A stretch of 64,000 nucleotides of DNA from Dactylellina haptotyla. Taxonomy: Eukaryota; Ascomycota; Orbiliomycetes; Orbiliales; Orbiliaceae. Both the position numbers and the translations under genes were made by a program. The stretch covers positions 3,844,001-3,908,000 of the forward strand of contig CM062380.1 in assembly GCA_031310005.1 (NCBI GenBank). The letters are read 5' to 3'. The notes under the pieces are model-generated. The model was not told where the DNA came from and did no database searches. It saw only the letters and a program-made list of their open reading frames with translations. Shown in pieces: positions 27,287 to 38,730 of the stretch (position 1 is the stretch's first letter; the number at the start of each line of letters is the position of its first letter).

Positions 27287-28499
27287 CCAGAGACATCCCA
27301 CTTCGGGCGTGGCGACTCGGGCTATACACGGCATTACGTTCAACTTCTTACTCTCTCGGGTCGCACAAGGCTATAATTTAGAAATTACTTTTGAGTAATC
27401 GGTTTAGGAGATCGTAGCCATTTTTTGCAAGTCGATGATGCCCGGACGGTCATCGCAGCTTCCCCTATCGGTGCCGTCCGTTAGGCGAGGTTTAGTGCTG
27501 CGAATCAACCCTCTAGAACAAGTTTAGAACACCGAGTAAGAGAGCATCCAGGTACTGCCGAATACAATGATTGACTTAATTTTAAAATTCCTTTTGCAAC
27601 CCGCGCGAGCCTCCCAATAATCGATAACGAGACCATTTCTAGATGGACAGCCGGATATCAAACCCTCGCTTGTTTGTAACAGTTCGGAGAGGCAAGCGGC
27701 GAAACCGGCACGGTCGGGATCTAACCTGGTCGCAACGGGAACTATTATGACAGGAGACTATTTACTGTGTGGAAAACGGCAAATTCGTAAGAACGAAGTT
27801 GCCCTTCGTAAATTTAAGACAATAGATTACGATTTCATCCGATGGTTCAGCCACAGTTTTCGCCAGCGGCCGGCCGTTCTTTGTCTTATCCAATTTCTGT
27901 TTCTAACTAAGCTACCATGTCTGGCATGTCTGACCGAGGTTATGTTTGAAGGAACGTGCGTATTTTCTTCGTAGTTTGCTGATGTTGTATCACATTTTCA
28001 CAGCATGGACCTCGTACCACGGCTAGGTTGATTAGAACCTGGAAATGAGCTTTCTGAGAACCGCATTGATCATTTGAAATTCTAAATGGCTGGTGTTAAC
28101 CTGGTTTGAGTAGGAATCTAAATCCCCAGGGCTCGCGCTCATTTGTCCCGAACAAACAAAGGTGGGAGGTGGGAAGTGTAAAATCCGAGAAGCGGACCAC
28201 ACCTTTCGAATTCGGGATGCCATATCAAGCCATCACAGTATGCGTCAGCACAGCCCTGCAGCAGCAGCAGAAACGGCAGCAAGCAACGACGGCAGGCCTT
28301 ATCCAACAATGTAAAATGCCGCATACAAATTCTCCTGAGACTTTGAGACTTGATAACGTATATAATAATGATATTTGCAATTTTTTCGCACATTTACATC
28401 ATGTTGCAGCTCTACGCGGGACAGATGTTAGAACGTATTTTTGTGGCCTCCAAGATCTATCAAACACGTCGCCTATCTAATCAGAATGGACGCTAGCAA

Positions 28500-28517
28500 G
28501 GGAGGGAGGGAGGGAGG
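28500..28517 (+). repeat. (GGGA)4 tract, canonical G-quadruplex motif
   Basis: Four runs of three G (500-502, 504-506, 508-510, 512-514 in the 28 kb block) are separated by single A residues and followed by a further GG. This is the tightest class of quadruplex-forming motif. It lies in the spacer, inside a weak 160-codon minus-strand frame. Confidence 0.75.
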
Positions 28518-31500
28518 CAACATGCAGTCTCGCGCATTGTGGGAGATGTAAGTGGCTCCGTAAACGGTTCTTTGATGTTGTTGGCGTCGGCGATGTGAGA
28601 ATTATGTGTTGTTTCGAGTGGGTCACAGCAACAACACTCCTACCAGTGGATAGAATTTGAGTGATTTCGAACTGTACTTTTTTTCTTTTAACGAAATTAA
28701 CGGCAGGTGAGTACGTACGTGGAATAGGGAGAGGATTAGTGTCCGGGAGGACAATCGTGAAACCAAGTCGTTCGCTGTTTGATAAACCGAGATGAAGATA
28801 GACCTTGCGAAAACAGATACGAATTCGTAGAACTCCTGCGCCCTTACAAGCATGCCTTCCCCAGAAAATGACCTGTTCGGAAACAATCATTAGCTGGTCC
28901 AGATTGCGAAGCGGGGTATTACCACGGAGCAGTTGAGAGGCCCGTGCAATGGATCGCAATGCGCCTTTTCCGAATCCCGAAAGCCTATTTTCTGGGTTAA
29001 TAGCAGGCTAGCCACGTATTCTTCAAACTCCGGGATTTGTATCGCGATTTCGTAAATAAACTCACTCAAGGAGGCACGGACTACCGGGTACGAAAGATTC
29101 CAAGTAAAGACTCGCAGGTACGATCTTTGGTACGATCTTAATTTGATCGCTCTAATTCAACTTCATGCAATGCTTCGGCAGTCCTGCCTAAACCTGCAGG
29201 GTAATAAGTTTTGATATATATAACCCTGAACCTCAACATCATGCTTCTAGGCCCTGTATATGAGATATATTCTAACTTTACTTGCGGGTTTGATACGCTA
29301 TGTCTTACTATCAATCCTAGACACTAACGGAGAGCTTGCCTGAAATTTTTGATTGGATGGTTACGTGGAGAATTGTCGTTCAAGTGAATAAAGATTTCGA
29401 CCAATGATATGCATCATGTCTAAGTACCTATATCTGGTATAAAGATGATTACTCTACGGGGACCATTCGATGGCTGTGTACTTTCCAATGCCTTCGCATT
29501 AGATGCCTCGTGACTCCAAATCATGTTTCGACGTTATGTGTTGGTGCTCTAAATACAACAAACTCCTGTCGTGAGCTGCATTGCTTATTGGGTTTTCGGA
29601 TCTCTGTCGGAATCATCAGCACCTTTGTTTTTTCAGGGCAGTTTCTAGAAGGCTAATTTTTGCCACCGCTGGCCTGGCTTACGAGATAGAGGCCAAACAC
29701 CCTTGCTTTAAAAACATAATCCAGATGTTTCTGCTCTTGTGATCTGACTCTGTCTCTGACAAAACTGTAAAGGCAATCATTTTCGTCCTGAAATATCGGG
29801 TCCGAAGAGATAGTCTCCAATACGACGTTCCTGGCAAAATGAAGAAGGCTATGGTCTGATACGATATTTGGATAACCCCAGCATTTTGACATCTGGCCCG
29901 CACCCCTCCTCTTCCCCTCCACCTTCAAACTCCGAAGTCTCCCCAGGTTCCATAGCGGGATGAATCCTAAAATGACAGCGCTTAGCGAATTAGCCTGTCT
30001 ATTTCCTTGTTCAAATATATCACCTCCACCATCTTTCGCCGGTCCTGTTTCTTTTTCGTGGCGTTGGTTGAATATCAAATGGGGTCGTGGAAAAAGCTAT
30101 GGCAACCCCGGTTGTGAATAGATAACCGTTCTACCGCATCCAAATTAGAATAATCCTTCTTGTACGAAATGTGCGGCACAGATGGGACCGAGAGTGTCTC
30201 ATGCTCCCGTTGAAGATGAGGTGGTCCAAGCTCCAGCGCCCTCCGTCCAGTAGATGGAAAGCACAAAGGGACGTTACGTTAGCAAAATTCGTCGAAGTTG
30301 CTGGCATTTGTCGCATCCTTCCCGTATTCGCCAACGCCTCCCATTCCTTTTGTTTTTTCATCCAATGTCCCAGCATAACGATTACTCAACCGATTCACCC
30401 GTCCCTATTAGCATTTACAGCCATCGGACCCGATAGGTTTGAGCTTAGGCGACCTGACTTTCCCTCCCAGGTAAAGCTTTGGTCGTATATGCTCGAGCGT
30501 TCTAGCAGCGACTCCCCAAAGCCGTCGCCAATCACGTATGATTACTTTCACAGAGCCTAAGCCCCTCGCGGCATCTCCCGGTCGAACACTCTGGTTCCTC
30601 TGGGGCCTCATACTTTCCCGTCACGCAAGTAAAGGAAAGCACAGCACGATAATTGTATGCACACACGGAATAATTTTACCGTCGGCACGGCGGCGCGTAT
30701 ATCCGGGTAAATTCGTAAACTACAACCTGCACACCTGATTCCCCATCGGAGTTGGCTGGTGGGCACAAAACACGAGAAAAAGGGTGCAGAGCAGGTACTT
30801 AAACGAAATTGCATATAATACACGATACTAACATCGCGATGACTCGGGCAACGCATTTTTTTTTTCGCGTTATGGAGTATATTCGAGGGTGGAGAGTGTT
30901 AGAACAGTATTGACCAATCTGATGATTAAATTACTAGAAGGGTGCGCGTTCAGCCATCTTAATATCCGTAAGGCTTAGACCGTCTTGGCTTGGCTGTAAA
31001 AACACGGGATAAACTATAGGTGCATACACGGAACTGCAGCTTGCACTTGCCCCTCAACAGTTTTCGTATGGAGGGGAGGCATGGTTATCCTGTATCCCCG
31101 TTGGCTTTTGGTGGCGTTCTTTCGGCTTGCAGTCAAGATGCACCTGGGGTCGAAGACAGTGGATCACGGAGGGGATAAGTGGAGGTGGAGGAGAGGAAGG
31201 ACTGGCTGGGTGTACTGGAAGAATGGCTCGTCTCGCGAATCCTGGCCGCAGCGAAATTCATCTCCTAATTGAGGAACTTGCAGTCTCTATTCGCTTCGAG
31301 CCCGCTCAAGACGGCCGTTCGGAGCAAATTCGTCGAACTGGGTATTCTTGTAGGCCAAGACTTGGGTTAAAGCAAAGCGTTAGCGATCGATCGCGGCCAT
31401 TCATTCTTGATGAAGCTTGATGGGGATGCTCTCCCGTATCCACCCTCGATCTCTCTTTTCGGGGTCAATCGCCCTCCCTGCTTCTGAACTCAAAACAAGG

Positions 31501-31943
31501 CAGGAAATGTACATTGATGTATGCAGGTAGTTTTACTCAGGGTAGAGATAGCTTGTTCTGGCCACTCGTAAACCCTGTTCAGGCGGTTACGCTATCCTCG
31601 TTCGCATTCGTTGGATTTGTAGCACATCGCAGGAACGCATAGTGTGTAATCAAGATTCATTAGTTTTCACTTAACAAACGTCAAGGCATCTGGTGGTATC
31701 TATCTATCTGAAAACGCGTAAACGCATTATGCCCTATATGTTTGAATACCATGTACTCCTAAGATCTGCGAAAGATAACGCCTAAAAAACAGAAAGATAG
31801 AAAGAAACCGGTTTCCAAGATAGTTGCAAGAGTGACTAAGATCATAAAGCCCTAGTGATACCCATGTATTTTGGTTTGGTCCCATGTATTAGTCCAACAA
31901 GTCTGATATTTTCCGTCAGACTAAGCTATATACTATGATTATG

Positions 31944-34510
31944 CTATCTAGTTGCACCAGAGTTGTTGCTATAGTCCATCGAGGCAGGCGAAGAGTTCTT
32001 AACTTCATTCTTGAGCCTTGATTGCATTGTATTCCTTGTGGGTTGTTGCTTTGCAGGTGGCTCTGGAGATGATAATGCCATCGGTGATGTCCCATAATTA
32101 GTCCAGCTAGATCGATTACTCATTTGCTTTGCTGGGGTAGAGGTAAATGCAGGACTTCGAACAGATGATTTGCTAGAATTCGTAGGGGAAGGTGTGCTTT
32201 GGAATGGATTAGCATTGGCCTGCTGAACAAATGGAAGTGTCCGAGGGGGTGCTCGGATTGGCGAGTCCTCCTGCATCCATGAGTGATCATCATCGTCATC
32301 TTGGAAACTATCTTCGTCTAGAGGCGTCCCACCACGGGCTAGACGACTGCGGAAATCGGCTGCTTCGCCGAGAATGGTGACGTTGGGATTGATTTCAACC
32401 CCGCGACGAGGAACCGCCGGAGTTCCAAATGGGTCGAAGCCAATCTTCTTCTTCGCTGCTGCCCTCTCCTTTCTTCTGCTCTTTTCATTGCTGTACGTAT
32501 CGGACAAGAACAAGTTGAGGAGTTCATCATGCACGAACAAATGTGAGGTTTGTTGATAGTTCTGGAGCCCAGTGAGCCGTAAGAGACATTCAAGAAGGGA
32601 TAAAGATGATAACTTTGGATTTGCAAGGCCGGGTATTCCACGTTGATACCCTCCTGAAGGTGGCTCTGCAACTGTACCTGGCTTCCTGACTGATACAGCC
32701 GTGCTAGTCGCGCTCTTCGGTTGGGGAGTAGGTTTTCCACGTAGCATAGTTGAAAATCCTGGGATCAGGGAGGCTATACTATAGGAAGGTGTTTCCTGAC
32801 GACTGTCTTTACCATCAGATGTAACCGATTCCTCATCTTCATCATCTTCGTCATCATCGTCGTCGTCAATAGGCTCCTGCCAAAACTCGAATGCCAGCCA
32901 CTCTTTATCGAGATGGTCTGGAAAGTTCCATTTGGTTGGATCTGATTCTGGGTGATGAGATGTATTGTAATCCAGAAGGCTTTGGTTAAGCTGAGCGGAG
33001 GGGCCCTCGGTGTCGGAATAATCATCGTCATCTCGCTCATACCTGCTGATTCTGTCTAACAGACGACGCGGAGGCTCTGCGAGAGGATTCCGCTTGAGCA
33101 ATAGAATCGGAGTGACCGAGTCAATGCCGAGCAACTTCCCGGAGTTTGTGTAAAATATTTTTGAGATCTGAGGCATGTGGTTAGCATAATGTGCGAGGGC
33201 ATGAAATGATTGGAGTTGGCGTCTCTACCTGATGTATTGGGACGCTCATTCTCCGTCCAGCACTGGGGACGTCGTCATAAGGTTCTCCATCATATTCGTG
33301 TACGCGACCATCATCCAAATCCTCGATGATACGAAGCTCATAGGCATATTCGTCCGCCTTTTCTGCTCCTCGCATATAATTTCCTGCCGGACCAGCGGCA
33401 CCAAGGTCATTATCAGCTTCACTACCGCCGTAATGCAGCGGTACCCTTAAGATCTTAACCCTGCATTTATGTGCGACTTCCTGCCAGGTAAATTCATCCA
33501 TCTTGGTGCCAGTACGATGCGAATGTCCTGTGAATAATTGATACAGTGTCAATGTAAACACGGTTCCAATTTGCCGCTCTTGAAATGGGTTCTGCATATA
33601 TAACTGATCCGCGACTGTCAAGATGGTGGATGCCTGTAAAAGACGGGATGGTGAGACCCCCTGAGGCATTGTAGTTGATAGAGAAGCTCCAGAGGCTGTA
33701 ACGGACAGCGATATAAGTGGCACAGCCTACAGCAAGTATGTTAGTAGAGTCGGAGGGCCGCGGTATATAATCCTTACATCTTCTATTCGCTTTGTTAAGT
33801 CCCTGATCTCTGCTATGATCATCTTGGCGGTATCTTTGTCGTGTTGGCTCTTTCTTTTTGTTCCCTTTTGTTTTTCTTCTGTTTCTGCGGCGTTCGAAAT
33901 TCTCAGTCCGAGATTCTCGATATCATCTCTCAGGCTTTTGGTTAAAGCCATCGCTGACTCAAGGGAAGTGTTTCCACGAGCTGCCCTAACTTGATTGTTA
34001 GCTTGGACTGATTTCCAAGGGGGCACTACGAGGCCCTCACAATATTTCTACTAGGTCTATCGCCGGTGATACGATCTATAACATCGGTTATATTAGCATT
34101 GGTGCTAAGAGATGAGCTTGAACCACTGGTTTTCTGACCTTGATCTTCGTATCTAGCCGGTCCTTTAACATCATTATTTCTGAGCGCTCGCTTCCTCTGA
34201 TAACCTATAAGCTCTTGTTTAGAGGAGCCAGCAATATGACCATGAGGTATGACCAACTAACGCGTATGTACCGAGTGCATTGTCCGATAGCGAAGCTGCT
34301 CGCAACGCCTATGCCGGAGCTGCCCACCGGGAGTATTAGATCGAGGGACCATTAGGATCGTAAGATAGCGACTGGTGTAAGTTGTACCGTATGGCAAATG
34401 TGACCGTCTGGGACACGATCTAAAAAATCGCCGGGGTATGTTAGCAGCTTGAGCTTCACATGCTTTGGTGGTTTTAGTTTGTTACCCACTTTCGCAAGGA
34501 GATCGTCCAT
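31944..34510 (-). CDS. YRB30: Ran-binding protein of the Yrb30 family
   Basis: Eight exons join with matching phases: 34510-34490, 34419-34388, 34319-34272, 34196-34139, 34075-34041, 33985-33778, 33726-33229 and 33167-31944, giving about 707 residues. The N-terminus reads MDDLLAKIVSQTVTFAIRSG, then ..KIKIVSPAIDLVEIL and AARGNTSLESAMALTKSLRD, then VPLISLSVTASGASLS with SPSRLLQAS. Together these match the fungal Ran-binding (Yrb30) domain, which binds Ran-GTP and inhibits Ran-GAP action in nuclear transport. The C-terminal third is acidic (a D/E-run) and Ser/Pro-rich, and looks disordered; it is longer than in the 440-residue yeast protein. The five 5' exons are only 21-58 nt. The 34197-34271 intron is the least certain join. 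Introns are 51-75 nt, several with clear CTAAC branch sites. Confidence 0.85.
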
Positions 34511-35063
34511 ATTGGCGAGAGGGAAGAAAAGCTTCAGCGGAAAGGAACGATATTATGTTGCCAAAGACTAGGTCTGTCGTATCAATAGATGAAGTTCTTG
34601 GTGAGTTTTAGTGATCCCAAGTTCGATCGCAAACAATCGAGCATGCGAGCTTTGTTTACAGATGCAGAACGAGTCGGCGTGGAGGGGCTCTAAGACCAAA
34701 ACAAAGACCAATCCCGGCAACGTCATGCAGGCCGTTTGTGCCTGAGCTCGGGCAACACAAAAAATACAACAAGACACAAAAACAGAAGAAAACGACGGCA
34801 AACGCAAGACAACAGAGGGATTATTCGGAAGGGAATGGAGCTAGTATTTGGAATTTATTCAAAATAGGAGAGCTGGCAGTGGGCCAGGAGATCCTAAGGA
34901 ACAGGATGGAAGTTGGGCAAGTGTGGGTGCAACTAGAATGTGGTTATTGCGTTGGAGTTGTGCAGCGCTTGTGTATACCCTAGTTTATTTGGGGAAATAA
35001 GCAGAAGAATGAGGGGAGAATATGAAAATCGGGCTATTGATGTTGGTGGGCTCTTTAAACGGG
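34511..35063. other. spacer holding the YRB30 promoter and the 3' flank of the APH-like gene
   Basis: Both neighbours are on the minus strand, so this 553-bp gap must contain the terminator of the kinase-like gene and the promoter of YRB30. No separate gene was found. An A-rich stretch occurs near 34760-34800. No TATA box could be fixed. Confidence 0.5.
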
Positions 35064-36755
35064 TCAGTTAAGTTGATCTTGCGAAGCAACTTTGCTCCTA
35101 AGGGGAACTCTATCCTTCGTATCTGCGACATTTGGCGCCGCATCTTGTTGAATCATGAGGTCGTGAGCGGCGTCCAGGATGCCTGGCTCAAATACATTCT
35201 TGTACTTCGCCTTAGGGTCTGCGAACAACTTGTTGGTTGCATCCGCGTACTCGCCCCAGCGGAACATGAAATTTCGGAATCTGACGAGGTCGGTTTCGTT
35301 ACCCAGATAGATTCCGTTGAGTGCGAACTTCCAGAGCCTGCGGATCCAGATATACTCGTTCTTGTACATCATGCCGCATCGTTTCTCTCCCACAGCGCGG
35401 TCGAACTTGGCCTTGATGGCGAGCTCGTCAGGGTTGAGGCGAAAGTCGAAACGACCAGCGGGGAGCTCGTCGGAGTCGCCATACCATTCCTCCCAGGCAG
35501 GAACATGGCCAGCGGTGGGACCACCTAGTTCCCAAAGCCAGGCACAAGGACTAGATCGAAGGACCTCGGGGAGAAAAGTGGTGTCATCCCAATCGATAAC
35601 GCCTTCAATTTCGAAGGTGAGGTTGTCAGGGCGGCGACAGGAGGCACCAATGATGATATTGCGTGCGTAAAAGTCCGGATGGTGCAGGGCAATGTTTTCT
35701 CTACAATTCTTGTCGAAGAAGCCGCGTGCTCTCATGGCGTCGAGAACATCGGAAAGCATTTTAAAACAGTACACATAGGCTTGATTGACATAGGGGTGGG
35801 TGCTTTTGTTGCTACCACGGCCTTCTGCCCAACAATGGAACATTCGTTTCATGAGGGTGTGTGGGTGGTTGCTGTATTGAACCGTGTACTTATTGTTACG
35901 ACCGATAACGAAGTTCGCGATGATGACGCTGAAATTGCGAGGTTTTTCCTCCTGAAAGCCGAATTTGATGGGGATACCGTTCTCGGCGCCTTTCAACGGA
36001 CCCGTTACGTCGCTTTTGACTTGATCGAATCCTAGGAGCATCTGTGCCACAAGGATGGCAACTCGTTCCTTCTGTTTCTGAGTCAGTGCTGGATAAATTT
36101 CCTCGAGGCGGATTCCGGAGATACGCTGAAGAAGCATGTATGGAACACAGACTGTGTTGTTCGAGGTCGAGTCGTAGGCTAAAACGTTAGGGACTTTGAG
36201 CCCACGAGCGTTGAGGATCGTGAGAATAGCGTAGTTGTCAAGAATATCTGGGTCTTCGCGTCCTTTGATTGGCCATCTTGAAGCGCGAAAGACGGCTCTA
36301 ACCTCAGAATCCTCAGGTCGAGCATTGAACCCAAGCTTGCCATTGACTTTGAATTTCTTTCCCGCAGGCCAATCGAGGCTAATGGACGCGGTTCGATTGT
36401 TGCCACCACCTTTCATTCTACCAACCCTATCGATGCTAACATCGCGAGGGACAATGCCAGCTAGAAGCTTAAATAGTTTTGGCTGGTACTTTTGGAATGA
36501 TTCTTGGTTGTAGTAGTTGGTGGATGTCATCGAGGCAGTGTCACTTGGGAAGAGGTCGGCTTCCGTGATTTCTTTCTCGTCGGTTGGCTCGACTGCCGTG
36601 AGCCAAGCGGTTATCATTTGATAGTCATCGACTGGCGGAGCGTTATCGACCCAAGCCTTCGAGACTTTGTATTGTTTGGTGCGGTCATCGAGGGAACTGT
36701 CTTCCATGACTATGTCGTTGCTAGAGTTAGAGCCTTCAACTGGATTTGAGGCCAT
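35064..36755 (-). CDS. aminoglycoside-phosphotransferase (APH) family kinase-like protein
   Basis: A single exon of 563 residues. The start is taken at 36755 (MASNPVEGSN) rather than the upstream in-frame ATG at 36806, because the upstream codons are compositionally unlike the rest and include a UTR-like stretch. The catalytic loop HHPDFYARN (H358, D361, N366) and the metal-binding DWDD (D388) fit the APH/choline-kinase fold. Fungal genomes carry many such proteins; most have no proven substrate and are not antibiotic-resistance genes. There is no signal peptide, so it is presumably cytosolic. A pyrimidine-rich tract on the coding strand (36791-36840) lies just upstream of the start. It is transcribed toward YRB30. 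Confidence 0.88.
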   Translation of the reverse strand: MASNPVEGSNSSNDIVMEDSSLDDRTKQYKVSKAWVDNAPPVDDYQMITAWLTAVEPTDEKEITEADLFPSDTASMTSTNYYNQESFQKYQPKLFKLLAGIVPRDVSIDRVGRMKGGGNNRTASISLDWPAGKKFKVNGKLGFNARPEDSEVRAVFRASRWPIKGREDPDILDNYAILTILNARGLKVPNVLAYDSTSNNTVCVPYMLLQRISGIRLEEIYPALTQKQKERVAILVAQMLLGFDQVKSDVTGPLKGAENGIPIKFGFQEEKPRNFSVIIANFVIGRNNKYTVQYSNHPHTLMKRMFHCWAEGRGSNKSTHPYVNQAYVYCFKMLSDVLDAMRARGFFDKNCRENIALHHPDFYARNIIIGASCRRPDNLTFEIEGVIDWDDTTFLPEVLRSSPCAWLWELGGPTAGHVPAWEEWYGDSDELPAGRFDFRLNPDELAIKAKFDRAVGEKRCGMMYKNEYIWIRRLWKFALNGIYLGNETDLVRFRNFMFRWGEYADATNKLFADPKAKYKNVFEPGILDAAHDLMIQQDAAPNVADTKDRVPLRSKVASQDQLN

Positions 36756-38307
36756 GATGAAGGTGTTGCGATATTGAATAAGGAAATATTTGAGAGAGAG
36801 AGACAAAGAAGGAGAGGGAGGAAGGGGAGGGAAAGAAGATATGGCCAGAAAATGAACTCGTCGAATGACAAGAGAACGGTACGTATAATATTCCTAAGGT
36901 AGCAACTATAATACAGGCTACGTGGGAACCGCTCGTAAGTGAAGTCAAGTATCTTGGTCCATACCTCTCTGTGTCGAAGTCTATCGGAGCGCATATACTG
37001 CTTGCTATAGGCTACTCTCATAGGCCCCAGTTCACGCGATCTCATAGGCCTAGCTCCTAGAACAAAGCTATAGAGACATTCCTCTGTTATCAATCTAAGC
37101 TTATCCCACTGCTACTCTTTGATTTATCTGACTCAAAGAGAAGACTGGCCTGATATTTTTATAAGAGGCGATCGCGATCGCCGCATTTATAGAGTAAGCT
37201 ATGATTATATGACAAGCTGACTCTACGAGTCTGCCTCTGGGTTCTCTCTATATCTTAATTTCAAGTGATGAATTACGCTTCCCTGGTAGGTTCTGCCATG
37301 GCCACGGTGTGTTTATACAGGGCAGATATCTATTTATTTTACAGAAGGGCGTATATACGTGCATTGAGATTGCTGCTCTGGCTTTAGTGGCGATAATCGC
37401 TGCCGAAATTAGGCGCGACGACGAAACGACGTTGCTGTGAGTTCTCGCAGAAACTAACAGGCGGAATGCACTGTGTTGCAGATAACTCTTGCTAAACTAA
37501 TCAAGCTGGTTTAACTCGGTCGGCACCACGACTTTGTCTAGGTACAAGACTGCTGGTTTAACTATCTGGTGCGAACTATTGCGTGACCGGAGATCTTAGA
37601 AGCGCAAGGCTTAAGATAGATAAAGTCTACAGACTTATCGTTACGAATTTGTTGGATTATCCATTCAATTCCACCATGTGCATTCCAACAAAATCACAGA
37701 ATCGGGGATTAAGCTCACTAGTTCGAGCTTGTGAACCAGGCTGCCATTTTAACAAATAGCGTTATCGTAATAAAGTGGTATTCGATGATTGGGTCTTAGG
37801 ATTCTCTTATCTCGGGAAGCTCGAGTCGATCCTGTTGATGTTTAACTGAAACCATGTCAATGGCTTGCCTAGAGCACACCCGTACAAAGTGGTTCTCTGA
37901 GTTGGCTAATCGGGTCGCTTTTGGTGTTCGCGACTCCCTGTTGCGATATCACCATCCGAGTTTAAACTTTACATCGGGTTAAAATCTGGAGCGCGTGCAT
38001 ATGCATGGAACGTCGGAATTTCGACTATACGAGGGCTTCCTTAACTATAGTTGCGATATCAACGTCTATACACCCCCGATGTGTTCCGATGTGTATAAAA
38101 GGGTGGCTATTACCCTCGAAGTTAATGCGATATTGACTATCAAAGCGCAAGCTTAAATCATATCACTGTCTAAACCCAAAGACTCTCTTCATCTAACCAT
38201 CCTCATAGCAATCTAAAAGTCTAAAACCTCGACTTTATCCAGCTATATAACATCATATCTTTACCCTATACTATCCAGAGATCTCAAACTACGTACATTT
38301 ACCAAAC
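36756..38307. other. intergenic region between the APH-like gene and the secreted peptide gene
   Basis: A divergent promoter region: the APH-like gene reads left and the peptide gene reads right. It holds the purine-rich tract (36791-36840) and a 16-bp perfect palindrome at 37167-37182. A minus-strand frame overlapping the APH 5' end (36710-37093) shows no recognisable family. Otherwise nothing assignable was seen. Confidence 0.5.
38094..38101 (+). promoter_or_regulatory. TATA box of the secreted peptide gene
   Basis: TATAAAAG occurs about 214 bp before the ATG at 38308 and is the best TATA match in this spacer. The intervening DNA is A/C/T-rich with no upstream ATG-rich frames. This arrangement fits a strongly regulated fungal gene with a leader of about 150-180 nt. 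It is inferred from position and sequence only. Confidence 0.5.
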
Positions 38308-38730
38308 ATGAAGGTTTCTACACTCTCAGTTGTTTTACTATCGGCCAGCACAATGGCCGCAGCTTTACCAGTTGCTACCGACCCGATTATATCTCCCTGT
38401 CTGCCTGATATACCTACCGGAAATCCTAAGGTACTACCGCCCTCTAGCAAACCACTTGAAGAATTTCTAGGAACAAGCTCCTAACGATCGAAACCTTAGG
38501 AACCCCCGTTCTTCCGGGTTGGAGAGGTACAAAAGCGACAGGTACCTTCCATGGACTTTATGAACCCCGGCGAACCTTTTATGAATGTACGAAACACTCT
38601 CTTAACAGATAATCCGCAGCAATTTAAAAGTGGGCTTCGAGTCAAGCTAACATCGATTTAGAGATTTTTGAATAATGTCAGTAGTTGGTTTGAGAAGATG
38701 ACCTCATTCTTTGGAGGGGGAGTTCCTTAG
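38308..38730 (+). CDS. small secreted peptide precursor with Kex2 site and amphipathic C-terminal helix
   Basis: Three exons, 38308-38430, 38500-38586 and 38662-38730, join in phase 0 to give 92 residues. The introns are 69 and 75 nt, GTAC donors with CTAAC branch sites and TTAG acceptors. Residues 1-19 form a signal peptide (hydrophobic core LSVVLLSASTMAAA). A single dibasic site, QKR at 52-54, would let Kex2 release a 38-residue peptide (55-92) beginning with Gln, which could cyclise. Residues 71-87 have hydrophobic positions F72, L73, V76, W79, F80, M83, F86 and F87 with polar residues between, the pattern of an amphipathic helix, ending in Gly-Gly-Gly. The only cysteine (C31) is in the propeptide. 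No family was recognised. It may be a secreted signal, effector or membrane-active peptide; function is unproven. Confidence 0.75.

Larger units (their letters stand above)
25008..31943. other. long spacer between copper-fist gene and YRB30
   Basis: About 6.9 kb without a recognised gene. The first several hundred bases are T-rich, with a 16-base T run at 25563-25578, and fit a 3' UTR and terminator region. A GT-rich repeat (27230-27286) and a four-run G-quadruplex motif (28500-28517) are listed separately. Open frames of 160 codons (28477-28959, minus) and 141 codons (29653-30078, minus) have no recognisable content. Confidence 0.5.

Noticed and set aside
28477-28959. 160-codon minus-strand frame as a gene
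   Set aside because: It contains the (GGGA)4 tract and shows no recognisable domain, signal or splice partner; a frame of this length can arise by chance in a window this long.
35022-36035. Plus-strand frames of 117-168 codons opposite the APH-like gene
   Set aside because: The minus-strand frame has the full APH catalytic motifs; the plus-strand products resemble nothing and lie wholly inside it.
36885-36925. CCTAAGGTAGC resembling a conserved large-subunit rRNA segment
   Set aside because: Only about ten bases match, and the flanks do not follow rRNA sequence.
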